Shown: piece by piece, positions 39,601 through 49,271 of the stretch
Numbering within the stretch: position 1 is the stretch's first letter
Layout: each line of letters opens with the position of its first letter
Assembly (NCBI RefSeq): GCF_000348985.1
Contig: NC_035925.1
Coordinates: 929,247 to 993,246 of the forward strand
Source of the DNA: Huiozyma naganishii CBS 8797
Lineage: Eukaryota; Ascomycota; Saccharomycetes; Saccharomycetales; Saccharomycetaceae
DNA: 64,000 bases
Direction of reading: 5' to 3'
Program-made: the position numbers and the translations under genes
The notes under the pieces: generated by a model
What the model saw: only the letters and a program-made list of their open reading frames with translations
Databases searched by the model: none
Told to the model about the DNA's origin: nothing

Positions 39601-42600
39601 ATGTACTCTTTCAAGACTTCTAAAAATGATTTGGTGATTTTCCCTTCAGTTACCCACTCATCTGGGTTTCCACGCTTGAAGCTGAAGTCTAAGAGATATA
39701 TCTTGAGTATAGCAGATGACCCCTTCGAAGCCCAAATGAACATGATTTTTCAGATTGGTCTACAGGAACAAAGGTCCAGACTTGCAAAACTGAAGGAGTT
39801 TGACGACATGATGATGACAAAGTTATCCGCTTCTAAAGAGGTTATTAACAAGAGAAAGGAGACCGTAAGCCAGATTTTGAACAGGAAAAGGTTAGACCCT
39901 GATTTTGAGAAAAAATACAAGCCAAGTCCTGAAAACGACACAGGCGCTTTGATTGACACACCATTTAATATTGGCGGGAAGTCGAACAAAAAGACCCGCC
40001 TTGTCGATCTTGTTTCCGACGAGGTGGAAAGAACCTACGAAAGATTGGAACGCAACTTTTCTGACTCGTGGGTCAAGAGAATTCAAAACTTCCGTTTAAA
40101 GGAGAGACAACAGTTCCAAGAGAACTTCTCATTCTTGTGGGGTAACATTGACTATTCAATTCTCCCACCTGATGTCAACGAAAAGGTCACCGGGTTCACA
40201 ACCTATCCTTCTGTCTCAAGTCTCATAATGGAGGGTATCGATGTTGATATTTTCAAACCTTCATGCGGTGTAGAAAATATTCCTGAATTTATCCATAACG
40301 TGGGTAAAGGGGTTCCGAAGGATACCCAATATTCGATCATGATCCCAATGAACATTGATGCCAAATTCAGCGAGATAAGGTGGCACCTACGGGATTACCC
40401 ACTTCCCTTTATTAATGTACCGGCATTGCAGCCTTCTCAGACGAGGGAAGACTGTGCACTTCGTATTTACGGTGACATGATTGTGTGCGAAGATATGATT
40501 ACTTCAGATCATGAATTAAGGTGTGTTTATGTGCCATTGGTTCCTTCCATCATTGTTGAAAACACAGATGAATACTACTCTTTGAAAGTTCCAAGAACTG
40601 TAACCAGTATCAAGTTTTACATTGACTTGAATCTCGATAGTTTTTCGAACAATTCTTCTCAAATTACCATGGGTAGTTCATTCCAGCCTGCCATCCAACA
40701 AACAATGCAGTGTATTGAAAACATCTCAAAACCACCTCTTGATCCTTCCCAGAAAACAGGATTCTGGGATAAAGTCCGGTACTTATTCCACGGTCACCTT
40801 AAGGTATCATGGAAAAACCAAGGACGTTTTGAAGTCGCCTTCAAAGGGTCTAAAAGTCCTTATGTTTTGGGGAGAGAAAACGCTGGTTTTATATTGGGAT
40901 TTGGCGGTGACGTTGTTTTGAGTGTGAATGAGAACGAAGACCCAAAGAAATTCCTTTCCTGTACTGCAAATGAGATATACTTCAGCATCCCAAACTTTTT
41001 TGCCAAACCGTTACTTGTTTGGTCGAGGCCAAGCTCCGAAGCTGTTTTTGCTGCCAATCAAAACGACACTAACTTACAGAGATCAGCTTCCTATTATTAC
41101 ATGGCAGACTTCGTGAAGACAAAAAGTCAAACTGCCGATATCCAAACCATGGAATCAAACTATATTGAAAAGACCGGTGTGAAACTAACCGGTGGAATGG
41201 AATTCAGCCTTGGATTTATATTTGAACGGATGGTTCTCGGGAAGGACATGCATATGGGCGAAAGAACATTTGCTTCTGCGCATCACTATGACATTAGACT
41301 AACGAACCCAATTTATGTTCCTGACCTGAGCAAGCATGATTCGTATGCCGGTTTCAGAAGCGATTTCATCCACATGTCATTCAATTTAGTATCGAAATCA
41401 GATTCTGCGTATAATGCAATGCAATTGGGACCTGGTACTATGGATGTTTTCATGAAATGGTGGAAGACATTTTCGGGTAATTTCCCTGTGCGGAGAGGTA
41501 AATTGTTTAGTATCCAGAACAATGCTCCTAAATTCGGGGAACATTTAGCGACTATCTCTTACCACGCGGATGCAAGACCATTGTTTATTACTCATTTGGT
41601 TCATTCAATCAATACAGACAAGAACGTGGATAAATGTTACTTAGATTTCGTGGAGTTCGTAGGGACTAAAACAAAAACCAAAAGGTTCACCATGGACCTA
41701 CATCAGAGAAAGGAGTTGGTGACCGAGTATAATCCTGAATTGGACATCAGAAAGAGAGTCAAAAAAATGAAATTCTTGGAAGGTGAAGTTGAAATGGATG
41801 ATATTGACATACGGACAATTCACGGTAAGTTTGGTAAATTAGCTTACGTCGAGCAGAAAGAGGACGCCCATTACGATATCTTTGACAACGATCTAACGTG
41901 GCTCGACTTGACGGATTTCCAGGAGCCGTTCTTTGTGGATGTAGACAAGTACTTGCCTTCTGTTGAGATTAAACCTTTTTTCCACGCCCCCAATTTCATT
42001 TACCAGAAGCGTTCAAGCTATGGTGATAAGTTCCAACTGGATCCTGTGACATACCAACCCACCACACCATTTTTGAACAACGTATCACACAACTGTGTCT
42101 TGGGTAGGGAGGTCCAGGTTCCCACAAAGGTATTGGAGGATAGGTTAAAAAATTTGACAAGTTTCCAGACGCAATTGACCAACGATTACTTAAAAACCGA
42201 GGATCCTTCCAAAAAGAAACTTCTCAACTATCTGTTGGAGAAAGCGAAGGTTGGGTTAGACAGTTTGGATTTACTGCACGATGATGTCAGTGCTCTTTGT
42301 TATGAACGGTCCGAATCCACCAACGATAGAAGAGTCTACAGCATCCCCGGTGTCCAAATATTGGATCGGTCAACTGTATCCACCAAAGAATTTGAGAATC
42401 GGTTCTTCATTTTCAATATGTTGTTGAAGTGGAACGAGGATATCAGGGATATTATTATGAAATTCCTGCACTATTTGAGTTTGGCCAGCAAGTTTTCGTC
42501 GCTGTCCTCGCAGAAGAGTTTAAAGATTTTTGAAGAGATGATGAAGCACAGAATCATGAACGAGAAGAAGATGGACATGGAGACCATTAACGAGGAGCAA

Positions 42601-44499
42601 GAGCCCATTGATCTACAAATGGGTTCCGGAAACAAGTTTGGTAATAAGACTGATGATTTGATGCACCTATCAGAGATATGTTTGGATCTTTTCGAAAACG
42701 GGATAACTACTGTTGAAGCGGACATCGAGTATCTTGTTCACAAGAACACGTTTCTTCAGTTGGTTGCACCTCAAGTTCAACTATCGATGCGCGAGGAACC
42801 CGATATGTGTGTTATTGTCACAGCGCCGAACATTATCACGAAAAATTTATCCTTTGAACAAGTTGGGATGGAGGATCATGACGATCAATTCTTAAAGCGG
42901 TTTGGTGTTATTGTGAACAATGCAAATGCGTTTTTACTGAGGAAGGCTGATTTCAAGAACAAGTACGAGTTGTACTTTGACATGAACTCGTACGGCCAAA
43001 AGAAGGGCACCGAGTGGCCACCTTGGTTAGGTATCGAGCAAGGGTTCCAGAGTAAGTCCCTTGACGACTTCAAGATATTAAAGGACCTGTCATGTGTGAT
43101 CCATTCACAGACAGTGTCCCCATTCTCCAATTCGTACCATTTAGTGAAGACTTACATCCAAGACAAGATGATTGTCCATGTTCCCACTGTTGCGGTGACT
43201 GCTACGTCGCGTGATTTTGGTACCATGTACAAGATGGTGAACAAGTTGTTGAAGTACCAGGAGCCCGCGAAGGTGAAATTGAACAAGGAGATCGAGACAA
43301 TGTCGATTGCGTACGACGTGGACAACATTCCGAAGCTGCACCAGCTGGTCTCGACACTTTATAAAGATTTCGGGATATTGAACAATGTCTCTAAGGAGCT
43401 TCTCTTTAAGAGACAGTTGTTGGACGACGTCGGGCGTGTTGATTTGCTAAACGTGTACGCGGAAAGCGAGTCGCACTTGCTGCGGCTCCACATGCTGATG
43501 CGTGTGCTGGAGTCGAATTCGATCTGGCAGAAAGCCTCCACTGGTGGTTCCGAGAGCAGTGGGAGTCGTTCGAAGATGCTCGTTTGCAATGTGAACAAAG
43601 TGTTGTTGAGTTTCTTGATGAACGATTATACGCCATTCCTTTCCGTGTCCCTGGCGCGTACGATCTTCCAGCGGGCGAAACTTTCGAGTGGTCTTTCGCG
43701 GAACAAGCTTGTCATCGGGGAGCTGAGCGTTGTCAACGAGTTGCCGGATGCAGTGTACAAGACTGTGTTCAGTGGGTTCCCCACGAGTGTGTCACAAGCG
43801 GGTTCACTACGGCCGATGATGGATTTCCAATGGGAGATCGACGAGCCCGTTGGTGGTATCAAAGTGCTAAATTTTGCGGAGACGTTACTCTCTGGAGCGT
43901 GCTTACAGATCGACGACGACACAATCGATTGTGTCATGCAGTGGTTAAACTTGAAGGAGGTACGGTCTGACGATGGCGACGGCACAACGACAGTGGTAGC
44001 TGGTGCTGGAACAGACCGTGACTTGAACGAGATGGTGCAGCGTGCCTCCGAGTACATGATCGTCGAGCGGATGGTTCTCAACGCGTTCCCACTGCTGGTG
44101 AGTTACAAGGGCCACGGGAAGAAGCGGCTCGGGAACGTGACGAACTTCGCGTTCGACTTCCCTGAACTTCTGTTTGCGAACGAGACTATGAAGTTGCTGG
44201 ACATATACATGGTGGTGAGGAAAGTGCTCGTGAAAGTTCTGTTGAAGCACACTGCGCGGTTCCTGACGACGAAGATCCGCAAGCGGCGGTCCACCATCGA
44301 CTCGAGGAGCACTGCCCCGGCGATGCTACCAGCCCCGCGGTCAAGTGGCGCGGGGTCCCTGGACTCCGCGGGAACTTCCCCCGAGGCAAGAGACGCTGCC
44401 CAGGACGCTGCTGACGGTGCCTCGACCGCTCAACGGCTCGCGCTGGTCGCCGACGAGTCCCGGGGCGCTGTCCTGGTGCGACGCCGCAATAGCACCTGA
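36631..44499 (+). CDS. FMP27: Bridge-like lipid transfer protein Fmp27 (Hob/BLTP2 family)
   Basis: Fmp27 (Hob1) is a very large repeating beta-groove protein that conducts lipids at ER-plasma membrane contact sites. The ATG at 36631 gives 2622 residues (S. cerevisiae 2628). A single N-terminal membrane segment (VVAALAALKWLLKW) anchors it in the ER. The rest is the long chorein-like groove, with Apt1/FMP27-type regions near the C terminus (FAFDFPELLFANETMKLLDI). The final 80 residues are Ser/Ala/Arg-rich. The single open frame of 7.9 kb without interruption shows the gene is intact. RHO1 follows, as expected from merging the two duplicated S. cerevisiae tracks. Confidence 0.96.
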   Translation: MWNPVHWPIWIWEVVAALAALKWLLKWTVGFDVTYINPMKAKIGFKYKNLLEVKDLQVIPLQKKIILSGVTVFANDKKKKVPTAGPSTTDGQKKLPQKKKLELPKWVSSKFGLLSFFLDDFRIAVNHLHVVDQQLKVSVVYFVLSLQDTEGKRFSVSLGIKDVEWRNESSCSDMYLTVRGHLPTDSPHPVDQVEVDLKLGKFSLSMEALHQLQQKQALGKTKPIKETRAPLDEKDIDKIVGSIVAKTALMADSVLPLKELNVTIEKLCLRDLAIAKHERLRCMNKFLSYSFSLSNLTFNVSRYRPGMPGYQLSFKEEDTPFKLTLNMTRVNISLNMTRKHNPSETVKFLEIPNISLFGETNLGSQKFKHDYFQTPENAVCNLRANVASPTMDINVEHLSFWKCFLKNIKVFTEAFTDPVQVTCGGNKDKFVMRSATFSYFKSFLPLVFVKLNLDDPKIVFKDNDDLIMVKLSTFLVNWHSKRFFREKMNSLKYEEELCYESKIYLEVLDLRFQHIVKTDNYKNTIFRIDSISSLHHLKLEPSTIVAVSGDIDNLTIDLSELRTMVMLSKMIRKLDCQISNVEKNYFKPLYEKFAAQISNSEQQCDLISKTFEEEKVLPSTFLFEKLPDCFDYVKFDVRKFTMLLGARSVFMPPDVFSSIESQSSHDLVDGKLRKFCTKMDQLQIALFGNYTQWKNKYDDGKVNMVKHGEEASYKGYFHDGLDDISSTESTEIGFIWSFNVLANDVTCTVIGETPDSTNELTSRTVSKLSVLSLNVYPDTDTLEINDSKMIRVQFNNKKVKNVFSLMNTFLVISGIHTLHQIFGKCQQTEQVSWAKQYLMKINKSKKKSSVKLIQWSELKSLIDVSFLSETFDEIMSLPNGLKTRVESHNTLFTVRSLKDIVISGDFFRTCIQSPTDPSLWERFVVINKFSITADLDELKAQKTANYADLIKAKPAIILENESWHFSVPFKFELHRLIDNFSTVLKTIKQMMYSFKTSKNDLVIFPSVTHSSGFPRLKLKSKRYILSIADDPFEAQMNMIFQIGLQEQRSRLAKLKEFDDMMMTKLSASKEVINKRKETVSQILNRKRLDPDFEKKYKPSPENDTGALIDTPFNIGGKSNKKTRLVDLVSDEVERTYERLERNFSDSWVKRIQNFRLKERQQFQENFSFLWGNIDYSILPPDVNEKVTGFTTYPSVSSLIMEGIDVDIFKPSCGVENIPEFIHNVGKGVPKDTQYSIMIPMNIDAKFSEIRWHLRDYPLPFINVPALQPSQTREDCALRIYGDMIVCEDMITSDHELRCVYVPLVPSIIVENTDEYYSLKVPRTVTSIKFYIDLNLDSFSNNSSQITMGSSFQPAIQQTMQCIENISKPPLDPSQKTGFWDKVRYLFHGHLKVSWKNQGRFEVAFKGSKSPYVLGRENAGFILGFGGDVVLSVNENEDPKKFLSCTANEIYFSIPNFFAKPLLVWSRPSSEAVFAANQNDTNLQRSASYYYMADFVKTKSQTADIQTMESNYIEKTGVKLTGGMEFSLGFIFERMVLGKDMHMGERTFASAHHYDIRLTNPIYVPDLSKHDSYAGFRSDFIHMSFNLVSKSDSAYNAMQLGPGTMDVFMKWWKTFSGNFPVRRGKLFSIQNNAPKFGEHLATISYHADARPLFITHLVHSINTDKNVDKCYLDFVEFVGTKTKTKRFTMDLHQRKELVTEYNPELDIRKRVKKMKFLEGEVEMDDIDIRTIHGKFGKLAYVEQKEDAHYDIFDNDLTWLDLTDFQEPFFVDVDKYLPSVEIKPFFHAPNFIYQKRSSYGDKFQLDPVTYQPTTPFLNNVSHNCVLGREVQVPTKVLEDRLKNLTSFQTQLTNDYLKTEDPSKKKLLNYLLEKAKVGLDSLDLLHDDVSALCYERSESTNDRRVYSIPGVQILDRSTVSTKEFENRFFIFNMLLKWNEDIRDIIMKFLHYLSLASKFSSLSSQKSLKIFEEMMKHRIMNEKKMDMETINEEQEPIDLQMGSGNKFGNKTDDLMHLSEICLDLFENGITTVEADIEYLVHKNTFLQLVAPQVQLSMREEPDMCVIVTAPNIITKNLSFEQVGMEDHDDQFLKRFGVIVNNANAFLLRKADFKNKYELYFDMNSYGQKKGTEWPPWLGIEQGFQSKSLDDFKILKDLSCVIHSQTVSPFSNSYHLVKTYIQDKMIVHVPTVAVTATSRDFGTMYKMVNKLLKYQEPAKVKLNKEIETMSIAYDVDNIPKLHQLVSTLYKDFGILNNVSKELLFKRQLLDDVGRVDLLNVYAESESHLLRLHMLMRVLESNSIWQKASTGGSESSGSRSKMLVCNVNKVLLSFLMNDYTPFLSVSLARTIFQRAKLSSGLSRNKLVIGELSVVNELPDAVYKTVFSGFPTSVSQAGSLRPMMDFQWEIDEPVGGIKVLNFAETLLSGACLQIDDDTIDCVMQWLNLKEVRSDDGDGTTTVVAGAGTDRDLNEMVQRASEYMIVERMVLNAFPLLVSYKGHGKKRLGNVTNFAFDFPELLFANETMKLLDIYMVVRKVLVKVLLKHTARFLTTKIRKRRSTIDSRSTAPAMLPAPRSSGAGSLDSAGTSPEARDAAQDAADGASTAQRLALVADESRGAVLVRRRNST

Positions 44500-44845
44500 C
44501 CGGGCGCCGTACAGAACGACACCTGTCTATAAATAGATCACCGAAATAAATAAATACAGTCAGATCTCGACGCCGTCGCTCTTGAATCCTTGCAACAGAG
44601 GCCAACAAAGACCCAAGTGCTCGACCCTCAGAGCTAGCCAGAACCCCGAACAAGACACACCGCCCACTCAGAGATCAACGGTCGCAGCGAGAACTCGAAA
44701 CGTCGACAAGAAGCAAAAAATAAATAAAATCTGTTTAAAGCAGAAAAGTGTTGCAATCGCAGTGTGAGGTTGTTGTTTAAGACTAGATTACTCGCTCTTA
44801 GACACTCCAGATCTCTATTACAGTACCAGATCTACACCGTATTCA
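44500..44845. other. FMP27-RHO1 intergenic region
   Basis: About 345 bp holding the FMP27 3' end and the RHO1 promoter. No clear regulatory motif or small gene was recognised. Confidence 0.4.
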
Positions 44846-45484
44846 ATGTCACAAGTGGGGAACAACAGTATCAGGCGGAAGCTGGTGATCGTCGGGGACG
44901 GTGCCTGTGGTAAAACATGTCTGCTGATCGTGTTCTCGAAGGGCCAGTTCCCGGAGGTTTATGTGCCCACTGTGTTCGAAAACTACGTCGCCGATGTTGA
45001 GGTCGACGGCCGCCGCGTGGAGTTGGCCTTGTGGGATACCGCTGGCCAGGAGGACTACGACCGGTTGAGGCCACTGTCGTACCCTGACTCGAACGTCGTG
45101 CTGATCTGTTTCTCGATTGACTTGCCCGATTCTTTGGAGAATGTTCAAGAGAAATGGATCGCTGAAGTGTTGCACTTCTGCCAAGGTGTCCCCATTATTC
45201 TTGTCGGGTGCAAAGTCGATCTCAGGAACGATCCGCAGACTATGGCCACGCTGCGCGACGCTGGGCAGCAGCCCGTCGCACAGCAGGAGGGCCAAGCCGT
45301 CGCTGACCAGATTGGCGCCGCTGGGTACTACGAGTGTTCAGCAAAGACCGGTTACGGTGTCAGAGAGGTCTTTGAGGCGGCCACGAGGGCCTCCCTGATG
45401 GGGAAAAGCAAGAACAACGGTAAGACCAAGAAGACCAAGAACAGCGGAGACAAGAAGAAGAAGAAGAAGTGTCTAGTGTTGTGA
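44846..45484 (+). CDS. RHO1: Rho-family GTPase Rho1
   Basis: Rho1 is the essential GTPase that controls beta-1,3-glucan synthase, protein kinase C and actin. The 212-residue ORF starts [20 protein letters not shown] with the P loop GDGACGKT, effector loop [17 protein letters not shown] and switch [19 protein letters not shown]. The base-recognition motif is a CKVDL variant, as in S. cerevisiae Rho1. The Rho insert helix is present ([20 protein letters not shown]). A Lys-rich polybasic tail and CLVL CAAX box indicate geranylgeranylation. Very strong conservation. Confidence 0.98.
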   Translation: MSQVGNNSIRRKLVIVGDGACGKTCLLIVFSKGQFPEVYVPTVFENYVADVEVDGRRVELALWDTAGQEDYDRLRPLSYPDSNVVLICFSIDLPDSLENVQEKWIAEVLHFCQGVPIILVGCKVDLRNDPQTMATLRDAGQQPVAQQEGQAVADQIGAAGYYECSAKTGYGVREVFEAATRASLMGKSKNNGKTKKTKNSGDKKKKKKCLVL

Positions 45485-45629
45485 AGCGGGGGGGAGGAGA
45501 GCACTAGGCTAGATCCTATGTACACAACGCCGTAAGTAACTTGAACAAATATTATTATAATTACAACGCAACTCTGATCAACACTCTGCTGCTTGCTGCA
45601 GACACTCACGGGACTGCAGAGCAAGCACG

Positions 45630-46100
45630 ATGTCCAGTGCCACAGCAACAGCAGACGGGGAGTTGGCACAGTTGGAGGCAGAGGTCGCCGCGGTCGTCGA
45701 ATCGTTCATCCAGCTCGGCGTCTCAGTGCACGACTACCCGGGGACCACAGAGGCGACACAGGGTATGGTCACGAACCTGCGGCGCAACGTCGACCGCGTG
45801 AGGAGACTCAACGAGCAAGCGAACACTCCAGGGAGCGTGCTCCACAAAGTGCAAGTGCCACTAGAGGTGGTACAGTACATAGAGGACGGGAGAAACCCGG
45901 ACGTGTACACGCGTGAGTTCGTGGAGGCCATCCCTCGAGCAAACCAGTACCAGAGGGGCAAGATGCTTGCTGTCGCACACCTTAGGGACTCCCTCAGCGA
46001 GAAAATTGCCCAGGAGTTCCCTCAACTCAGTGACAGCGTTGCAGACGTCGTCAGACGCACCACGGTGCCGGGCCGCACACCATCTAAGAGCAGCGACTGA
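45630..46100 (+). CDS. NUT2: Mediator middle module subunit Med10 (Nut2)
   Basis: Nut2 is Med10, an essential subunit of the middle module of Mediator, partnered with Med14 and Med7/Med21. The 156-residue ORF (S. cerevisiae 157) contains the conserved blocks [20 protein letters not shown] and [20 protein letters not shown], then ANQYQRGKM and the helical end. S. cerevisiae NUT2 (YPR168W) is near RHO1 (YPR165W); MRP2 and MET16, which lie between them there, are absent here. Confidence 0.97.
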   Translation: MSSATATADGELAQLEAEVAAVVESFIQLGVSVHDYPGTTEATQGMVTNLRRNVDRVRRLNEQANTPGSVLHKVQVPLEVVQYIEDGRNPDVYTREFVEAIPRANQYQRGKMLAVAHLRDSLSEKIAQEFPQLSDSVADVVRRTTVPGRTPSKSSD

Positions 46101-46208
46101 AAAGTTGCAAAATTGGTCGAAGGAGCAACAGCAACAGCAACAGCAACCAAGGCAGCGGAACCAGAACCAGAGAACAACGTGTACTGGGTGTTGCTTCTTT
46201 GTGTGTGA

Positions 46209-47123
46209 ATGAAGGTTAACGACGTGCGCATTGGGTCGCTCGTGCTGTGCAAAGTTGGGTCGTTTCCAGCATGGCCAGCAGTGGTCTTCCCACAGAAGTT
46301 CCTCAGTGCAGATGTTTTACGCAAACGCAAGGAGGGGAGGGTCGCCGTATGCTTCTTTGGCGACGGAAGTTACTACTGGGAGACACCGGATAGACTCATG
46401 GCGCTCACGGACGAGCTGGCGCAGAAGCAGCAGGAACAACGACAGCAACAGCAGGGACACAACAGCGAACTCTCCGCGGCGTTCGAGGAGGCAGCGCAGT
46501 ACACGCAACTGCACCAGTTTGTAGAGGAATGGTTCGAGGGTAGGGACCAAGAGGAACTCTTTGCGAAACTTTGCGATCTGTACGGGGGGGTCGACGAGGG
46601 AGGCGACCCATTTGAACCGAAACCAAAGAGACCGCCCAGAGCAAGATCTACAGCAACAACTGCAACTGCAAATGCAACGAAGCCAGAGGACCGGGAAGAG
46701 CCACAACTGGAGGTAGATCCCGAGGTGAAGCCTGCCGTGGAGGCTTTTGTCCAAGGTAAGTCGGGCAAACATCACAAGAGGCTTGATAGGGCACGCAGAA
46801 TGGAGATTGCTCAACTGTTCCGCCGCAGGATCCAGACGAATCTTGTGCAGCGGGACACACCACCGACTCAGCAAGGGTTGCAGGAATCCCACAGACTGTT
46901 CGACAAGATCACAGAAAACTTGAACCGCGACCCGCCGTTCTTCGATCTTGCTACTCTTAGGGACAGCAAGCTGTACAAACTGCTCAGGGTCGTGCTTGCG
47001 GACTACAACCTTGCGGAGTTCCACGCACAGGCGAAGGAGATCCTCACCGCATGGTCCCCGCTCATACTGCAATTGAAGACGGAGAAGAAGCGAACAAAAA
47101 CAACAAGTCCAGCGCAGCAATGA
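46209..47123 (+). CDS. PDP3: PWWP-domain protein Pdp3 of the NuA3b complex
   Basis: Pdp3 reads H3K36 trimethylation through its PWWP domain and targets the NuA3b acetyltransferase complex to transcribed genes. The 304-residue ORF matches S. cerevisiae in length. The PWWP domain is at residues 5-65 (RIGSLVLCKVGSFPAWPAVV, where PWWP becomes PAWP, then AVCFFGDGSYYWE). A Gln-rich stretch lies near residues 70-90. The C-terminal conserved helical region includes RRMEIAQLFRRRIQTNLVQR and FFDLATLRDSKLYKLLR. Corresponds to YLR455W, next to FMP27 in S. cerevisiae. Confidence 0.95.
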   Translation: MKVNDVRIGSLVLCKVGSFPAWPAVVFPQKFLSADVLRKRKEGRVAVCFFGDGSYYWETPDRLMALTDELAQKQQEQRQQQQGHNSELSAAFEEAAQYTQLHQFVEEWFEGRDQEELFAKLCDLYGGVDEGGDPFEPKPKRPPRARSTATTATANATKPEDREEPQLEVDPEVKPAVEAFVQGKSGKHHKRLDRARRMEIAQLFRRRIQTNLVQRDTPPTQQGLQESHRLFDKITENLNRDPPFFDLATLRDSKLYKLLRVVLADYNLAEFHAQAKEILTAWSPLILQLKTEKKRTKTTSPAQQ

Positions 47124-47193
47124 GCACTCCCCTACACCGCTGCTACTACTACTCACATCCAGCAATTGTACGTTTACATACACTCTTTACATA

Positions 47194-47223
47194 TCATTAT
47201 CATCATCATCATCATCATCATCA
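47194..47223. repeat. (TCA)n microsatellite
   Basis: About ten TCA units between PDP3 and the next gene. Simple repeat with no evident function. Confidence 0.85.
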
Positions 47224-47317
47224 ACCGTTTTGCTATTTAGTGTCATGGCTAAGTAAGTGATTGATAGAGCAGCTACCAACGGAGTCTCCCACAAGGCGGT
47301 CGTAGCAGTAGCAGTAG

Positions 47318-47857
47318 ATGTTCCCACCGAAACTGCTGGAACTTGTGAGGGAGTCCAAGTTTGTACACCTGGGGACCTGCTCGCTCGAGGCGGTTCCCTC
47401 TGTCGCTCTGATGAACTACCTGTACGTCGACAGGGAGGATTCCTACTTGCAAGAGTGCGGCGTCATCATAATGGCCGGTGCGACGCAGTCGGACAAGTGC
47501 CGCAACATCCTGTACAACGACCACGTCTCACTACTCTTGCACGACTGGATCGCCGCAGAGAACATGGCCATGGCAAAGCAACCTGTCCCCTGGGGGGCCA
47601 TCCTGCAAAGAACGGATGCAGCAAGGGACGAGGACCACATGCAATGGAGCGCGACGATCCGCGGGGAGGCGCAGGTGTTGCAGAGCTCTTCAGGTGAGTG
47701 CCAGTACTACAAGCAGCTGCTATTGCGAGCAAACCCGGACGCAGAGGTGTACATCCTAGGAGGAGAAGAGGACGTGTCCATCATTAAAGTTAAGATGACC
47801 GTGGCGAAGGTCACGGACAAGCAGAACAATACATACGAGTTTATAAACGCCGACTAA
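47318..47857 (+). CDS. Putative flavin-binding PNPOx-fold protein (Ylr456w/Ypr172w type)
   Basis: This 179-residue protein matches the S. cerevisiae paralogues Ylr456w and Ypr172w (about 200 residues), which have the pyridoxamine-phosphate-oxidase-like split-barrel fold and probably bind FMN; no activity is established. Visible features are FPPKLLELVRESKFVHLGTC, SVALMNYLYV, SDKCRNILYNDHVSLLLHDW and a C-terminal strand region ending EFINAD. The ATG at 47318 aligns with the family start of the domain. It lies between PDP3 and NBP1 as in YLR455W-YLR457C. Confidence 0.85.
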   Translation: MFPPKLLELVRESKFVHLGTCSLEAVPSVALMNYLYVDREDSYLQECGVIIMAGATQSDKCRNILYNDHVSLLLHDWIAAENMAMAKQPVPWGAILQRTDAARDEDHMQWSATIRGEAQVLQSSSGECQYYKQLLLRANPDAEVYILGGEEDVSIIKVKMTVAKVTDKQNNTYEFINAD

Positions 47858-47905
47858 CCATTTCAGCTAGCAACTCCCTTCAACATAAGCATCCTGTGAA
47901 TGGTA

Positions 47906-48808
47906 CTACGACGACGAGTACATCGAATAATCGACCCTCACGGGGGAGAACGACCTCGCAGAATGCGTGGTTTGCGCCTCGGGACCGTTTCTCAAGGAGT
48001 GAACCTCACTACTTGAGTGCTTCGGTACAACGTCCATTTCTTCCTCAAGAGCGTTCGAGTCCGCGCTCAATAGGTCCAGTAACTCATCCTTGGCTCGCAG
48101 CTTCGTGTTGCTTTCGAGACAGTCCAGCCGTTTCTTGAGCAGCTGGATCTCGGAGTCCCTAACGGCCAGCTGCCGCGAAAGTCGCTCGTTTTCCCTCTGC
48201 AGGAGCACCACCCGGTCGTCTTCTAAAGTCGGCATGTTCCCGTTGTTCGCTAGACTTCGCGATGGGCCCGCGTTCCGCTCTTGGAACCGCTCCCACTCAC
48301 GCAGCAGCATCAATTGCTGTCTGTCGTACTTCAGTTCGGAAAGCTTCCTCTTGAAGGCATTGCTCTGCTGGATCTTGTGCCGCATCTGCGTGTCCCACCC
48401 GGCCCTGCTGCGTCCCGTACCGATCGTCAAAGTTTCGCTGGTCAGCTTCATCCTATCCAAATTCGCTGCATCGTTGCTGAACATCGACTTTACGTTCTGT
48501 AGCATCCGTGACATGCGCGAGCCACTGCTGCCACGAGCAGTTCCCTTCGAGTTGAACTTGGTCTTAGATATCCTGTGTCTACTGCCTGCAGAAGGTTTAG
48601 CTCTCCCCTCAGAGTAAGATCGCAGCCGTCTTCTCCTCTGTTCCACTGTATTCTGCGACAATCTGCGTCTGACCACACTACCCGTCCTCGTGCCCTGGAA
48701 GTGTCTCCGGCGAAGGTCGTCCAACGAACCGTGCTCCACTTTCCTCCCGTCAGCAGCAAGCGGATCCCCAAAGAAGTCACGCAACAGTCCTCGCACCGAA
48801 TCCAACAT
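47906..48808 (-). CDS. NBP1: Spindle pole body insertion protein Nbp1
   Basis: Nbp1 is needed to insert the new spindle pole body into the nuclear envelope and binds Mps1 or Ndc1 partners. The 300-residue ORF (S. cerevisiae 319) begins with an amphipathic helix (MLDSVRGLLRDFFGDP) like the one that binds the nuclear membrane. An Arg/Ser-rich segment follows, then a predicted coiled coil (about residues 200-245, LLQRENERLSRQLAVRDSEI). The C terminus is Ser-rich. Convergent with the PNPOx-fold gene, 48 bp between stops. The 463 bp between it and DCR1 hold the NBP1 promoter, with no gene recognised. Confidence 0.9.
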   Translation of the reverse strand: MLDSVRGLLRDFFGDPLAADGRKVEHGSLDDLRRRHFQGTRTGSVVRRRLSQNTVEQRRRRLRSYSEGRAKPSAGSRHRISKTKFNSKGTARGSSGSRMSRMLQNVKSMFSNDAANLDRMKLTSETLTIGTGRSRAGWDTQMRHKIQQSNAFKRKLSELKYDRQQLMLLREWERFQERNAGPSRSLANNGNMPTLEDDRVVLLQRENERLSRQLAVRDSEIQLLKKRLDCLESNTKLRAKDELLDLLSADSNALEEEMDVVPKHSSSEVHSLRNGPEAQTTHSARSFSPVRVDYSMYSSS

Positions 48809-49271
48809 GCCAATCGTTAATCGGCTCCCAAATTAGTGTCCCAGAGCGCACAACAGTTTCATGCAGAGGGGATCAACAGCGGGATCCCAACGGTCTTCGT
48901 CGTGGTCAACGCGTAGTCTCCTAGAGGTGAGACGTAAATTTAAAATACTCAGTGACGCGATGAGCACGAAGAAAGAGGACCCGATAAGATGCTGACATTG
49001 CGGCAAGGATCTGGGGCAGGGCCTGCGATGGTCACGTTTCTGTCGCCTACAACATGGCTGTTGAGAACATTCAATTGACAGTGATAATAATGCTTGATAG
49101 TAGTATGCTATATTGAGGCAAACAAACCACGTTCCATTCACTCCATGCAAATTTAGTTCATGTAGCTATATATGTAGAAGCAGAGCTATATATATATGTG
49201 AAATGCGTAGAAAAGGGCTTGTGTCACCTCCTCCCCTCCACCTGCGACTTGGGCCTTTCAAGGAAATGAGG